Below are positions 62,516 through 64,000 of a DNA stretch of 64,000 nucleotides, piece after piece. Below the pieces are notes generated by a model. The model made no database searches. It was not told the DNA's origin and was given only the letters and a program-made list of their open reading frames with translations. Origin of the DNA: Akkermansia sp. RCC_12PD (GTDB taxonomy: Bacteria > Verrucomicrobiota > Verrucomicrobiia > Verrucomicrobiales > Akkermansiaceae); the NCBI RefSeq assembly GCF_036417355.1, contig NZ_CP143889.1:2294001-2358000 (forward strand), in the 5' to 3' direction. The position numbers and the translations under genes were made by a program. Positions within the stretch are counted from its first letter, which is position 1, and every line of letters begins with the position of its first letter.

Positions 62516-63301
62516 TCAGGCGTTCATTCCGTATGTTTCCCGTATCCGTTCCGGGGAAAGCACCTCCTGCGCCGGACCGAAAGCGACCAGGTCGCGGTTC
62601 ATAAGCAGGACCGTATCAAAGATTTCCGCCGCCGTGTTCAGATCGTGGTGGGAGGCGATGACCAGGCGTCCTTCCCCGGCCAGGGAATCCAGCAGGCGTC
62701 CCAGGGATTGGCAGGCGGGGGCGTCCAGCCCCGTGAACGGTTCGTCCAGCAGGAGGACGTGCGCTTCCTGCGCCAGGGCGCGCGCCAGGAAGGCCCGCTG
62801 CTGCTGGCCGCCGGAAAGCTCGGAAATCTGGCGTTCCGCCAGGTGTTCCAGACCGAGCACGTGCAGGGACTTTTCCACAATCTCCCGGTCGTGCCCGGAG
62901 AATTTTTTCCACAGGCCCAGGGCCGGGTAGCGGCCCATTTCCACGAGAGCGCGCACGGTGATGGGGAAGGACCAGTCCACGTCGGAGCGCTGGGGCAGGT
63001 AGGCGATTTCCCTCGGCATGTCATGAAGGGGGTTCCCGTTCCACAGAATGTTGCCGGCATCCGGATGAATCAGCCCCGCCAGCGCCTTGATCAGGGTGGA
63101 TTTTCCCGCGCCGTTGGGCCCCATCAGGGCCAGCGTGTGCCCGCAGGTGATGGAAAAGCCGATGTCGTGGAGGGCGAGCAGCCTGCCGTAATACACGGTG
63201 ACGTTCTCCACATCCAGGCGGTGGCGCTCCGGATGGCTGGCATGAGCGCCCCAGCAGATGTGGTCCTGGGCGCAGTGAGGGGAGGGGGCGCTTATTTCCA
63301 T
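62516..63301 (-). CDS. Zinc/manganese-type ABC transporter ATP-binding protein
   Basis: 261 residues from the ATG at 63301 (MEISAPSPHCAQD); a longer reading from 63472 would run through the neighbouring gene. Walker A GPNGAGKST, Q-loop LPQRSDVDW, signature LSGGQQQRA and Walker B VLLLDEPFTGLD are all present. The N-terminal 35 residues hold extra Cys/His (HCAQDHICWGAHASHPERH) that could bind metal. It overlaps the preceding small-protein gene by 10 nt. Confidence 0.92.
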   Translation of the reverse strand: MEISAPSPHCAQDHICWGAHASHPERHRLDVENVTVYYGRLLALHDIGFSITCGHTLALMGPNGAGKSTLIKALAGLIHPDAGNILWNGNPLHDMPREIAYLPQRSDVDWSFPITVRALVEMGRYPALGLWKKFSGHDREIVEKSLHVLGLEHLAERQISELSGGQQQRAFLARALAQEAHVLLLDEPFTGLDAPACQSLGRLLDSLAGEGRLVIASHHDLNTAAEIFDTVLLMNRDLVAFGPAQEVLSPERIRETYGMNA

Positions 63302-63727
63302 GAGAAGGAGTACGTATCGTTCAATGAAGGGCCGAAGGACCACCGGGTGGCGGAATCGGCCTGCCTGCCCTCCGGTTCCAGCTCCAGCGTCACGGGGGTG
63401 TCCGGCGTGCCTTCCGGCCATTGGGCGGAAACGGTGAGCGTGGCGGAGCTTCCCTTCAGGGGAAGGCGGCACTCCACTTCTTCATGCAGCCCCGGATTCT
63501 CCGCCTTCCAGAGAACGGCGTCCCCGGAGGCTATGGAAATGTTCCTGGGCCGGTGGGCGCATTTGACCGTAATGACGGTGGGAACACCCGGAGCGGCAGT
63601 CTCCTGGGGGGGATGCGGGACGGCCTGTTCCGCCGGAGTGCCGGAAGTCATCTTGTAAAGCGCCAATCCCAGCAGGACGGCCCCCGCCAGGGCGGGAAAA
63701 AAACTGTCTCAGGGGGGAACTGGTCAT
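63292..63727 (-). pseudogene. Small membrane-anchored protein in metal-transport operon, frameshifted at a T7 run
   Basis: The start ATG at 63727 overlaps the stop of the binding-protein gene (ATGA) and reads MTSSPLRQFF. After the T7 run (63699-63705 as A7 on the plus strand) the natural continuation PALAGAVLLGLALYKMTSGTP lies in another frame, which reaches the stop at 63292 and could also start weakly at TTG 63666. With one T less it would be one protein of about 144 residues: a membrane helix plus a domain with VITVKCAHRPRNISIASGDAVLWKAENPG. This may be a cupredoxin-like or DUF metal-handling domain. Slippage, decay or assembly error are all possible. Confidence 0.65.
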
Positions 63728-64000
63728 GGTTTCCGGGCCGGGGAAAGGGCTTCCTTGATAATCTGGACGTTCTGTTTGAACATGCTTTCAAAGTCGTGCC
63801 CGTCCGGGGACAGGCCGTCCGTATTGACGGGCTTGGCGACGGAAATGTTCAGGGAGTTGGCTATTTCATTCAGGCTCTTGGGATTGGAGGAGTATTCCGG
63901 AAAAACGGCCTTCACCTTCGCCTCCCGGAGTTTTTTCAGCGTGGCCGCCAGTTGGGCGGAATTCCCCTCGTCTTCACGGCTCACCCCCTGCATGCTGATG
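63724..64000 (-). CDS. Zinc/manganese ABC transporter substrate-binding protein (partial)
   Basis: Only the C-terminal 92 or so residues are in the window; the gene continues beyond 64000. It reads KVKAVFPEYSSNPKSLNEIANSLNISVAKPVNTDGLSP and FESMFKQNVQIIKEAL, typical of ZnuA-like cluster 9 binding proteins (the ...VFxExxxxxxxxxxIA...G and final helix). It begins the operon with the permease and ATPase genes. Confidence 0.85.
   Translation of the reverse strand, partial: ISMQGVSREDEGNSAQLAATLKKLREAKVKAVFPEYSSNPKSLNEIANSLNISVAKPVNTDGLSPDGHDFESMFKQNVQIIKEALSPARKP

Overview
The window reads as a Verrucomicrobia chromosome, most likely Akkermansia or a close relative. This is inferred from a GC-rich backbone, an mcsA-mcsB-clpC operon in a genome with outer-membrane-type secreted proteins, an autotransporter-like beta-barrel protein, large Ser/Thr kinases with PEGA or formylglycine-generating-enzyme domains, and a remnant of an alpha-N-acetylglucosaminidase. 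No species assignment can be made without a database search.

Left chromosomal part (1-11484): a minus-strand run of secreted or lipoprotein genes, a Ser/Thr kinase, a ParA ATPase, a second Ser/Thr kinase carrying PEGA and FGE domains, kbl, then a plus-strand beta-barrel protein and a minus-strand Nudix hydrolase. From about 11490 to 15006 lies an older accessory scar: IS630-like and IS3-like remnants, an AT-rich secreted protein and a truncated AbiEi antitoxin.

Central part (15007-45280): an integrated genomic island of about 30.2 kb. It is bounded by a 58-bp direct repeat (2 mismatches) of the 3' part of tRNA-Leu; the intact tRNA-Leu is at 45225-45310 and a tyrosine recombinase lies next to it. 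Inside are an AbiE-type toxin-antitoxin locus plus a second AbiEi copy, a family of tandem-HTH genes, a DUF932 gene with a chain of tiny ORFs, a decayed AAA ATPase, a tightly overlapping four-gene AT-rich operon (PD-(D/E)xK-type nuclease, middle component, DUF3732 ABC ATPase, NdpA-like nucleoid protein) that looks like an ABC-three-component defence system with an added partner, a kinase broken by one stop codon, a GYF/PrsW membrane-protein cluster, a tandem family of small membrane proteins, an intact-looking IS5-family element, and an excisionase-like gene with its operator. No relaxase or conjugation genes are seen.

Right chromosomal part (45311-64000), nearly all minus strand: lipoprotein-tcdA-small ORF-ymdB, uspA, trpS, a membrane protein, an NAD-dependent epimerase, ispD, yqeY, an SMP-30-like protein and leuA; then plus-strand FAH-family and rhodanese genes; a gap holding an alpha-N-acetylglucosaminidase fragment; then clpC, mcsB, mcsA; and a zinc/manganese-type ABC transporter operon that runs off the window end. 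Three genes show probable one-base shifts in homopolymer runs (A5, G8, T7). They may be slippage, decay or assembly errors.
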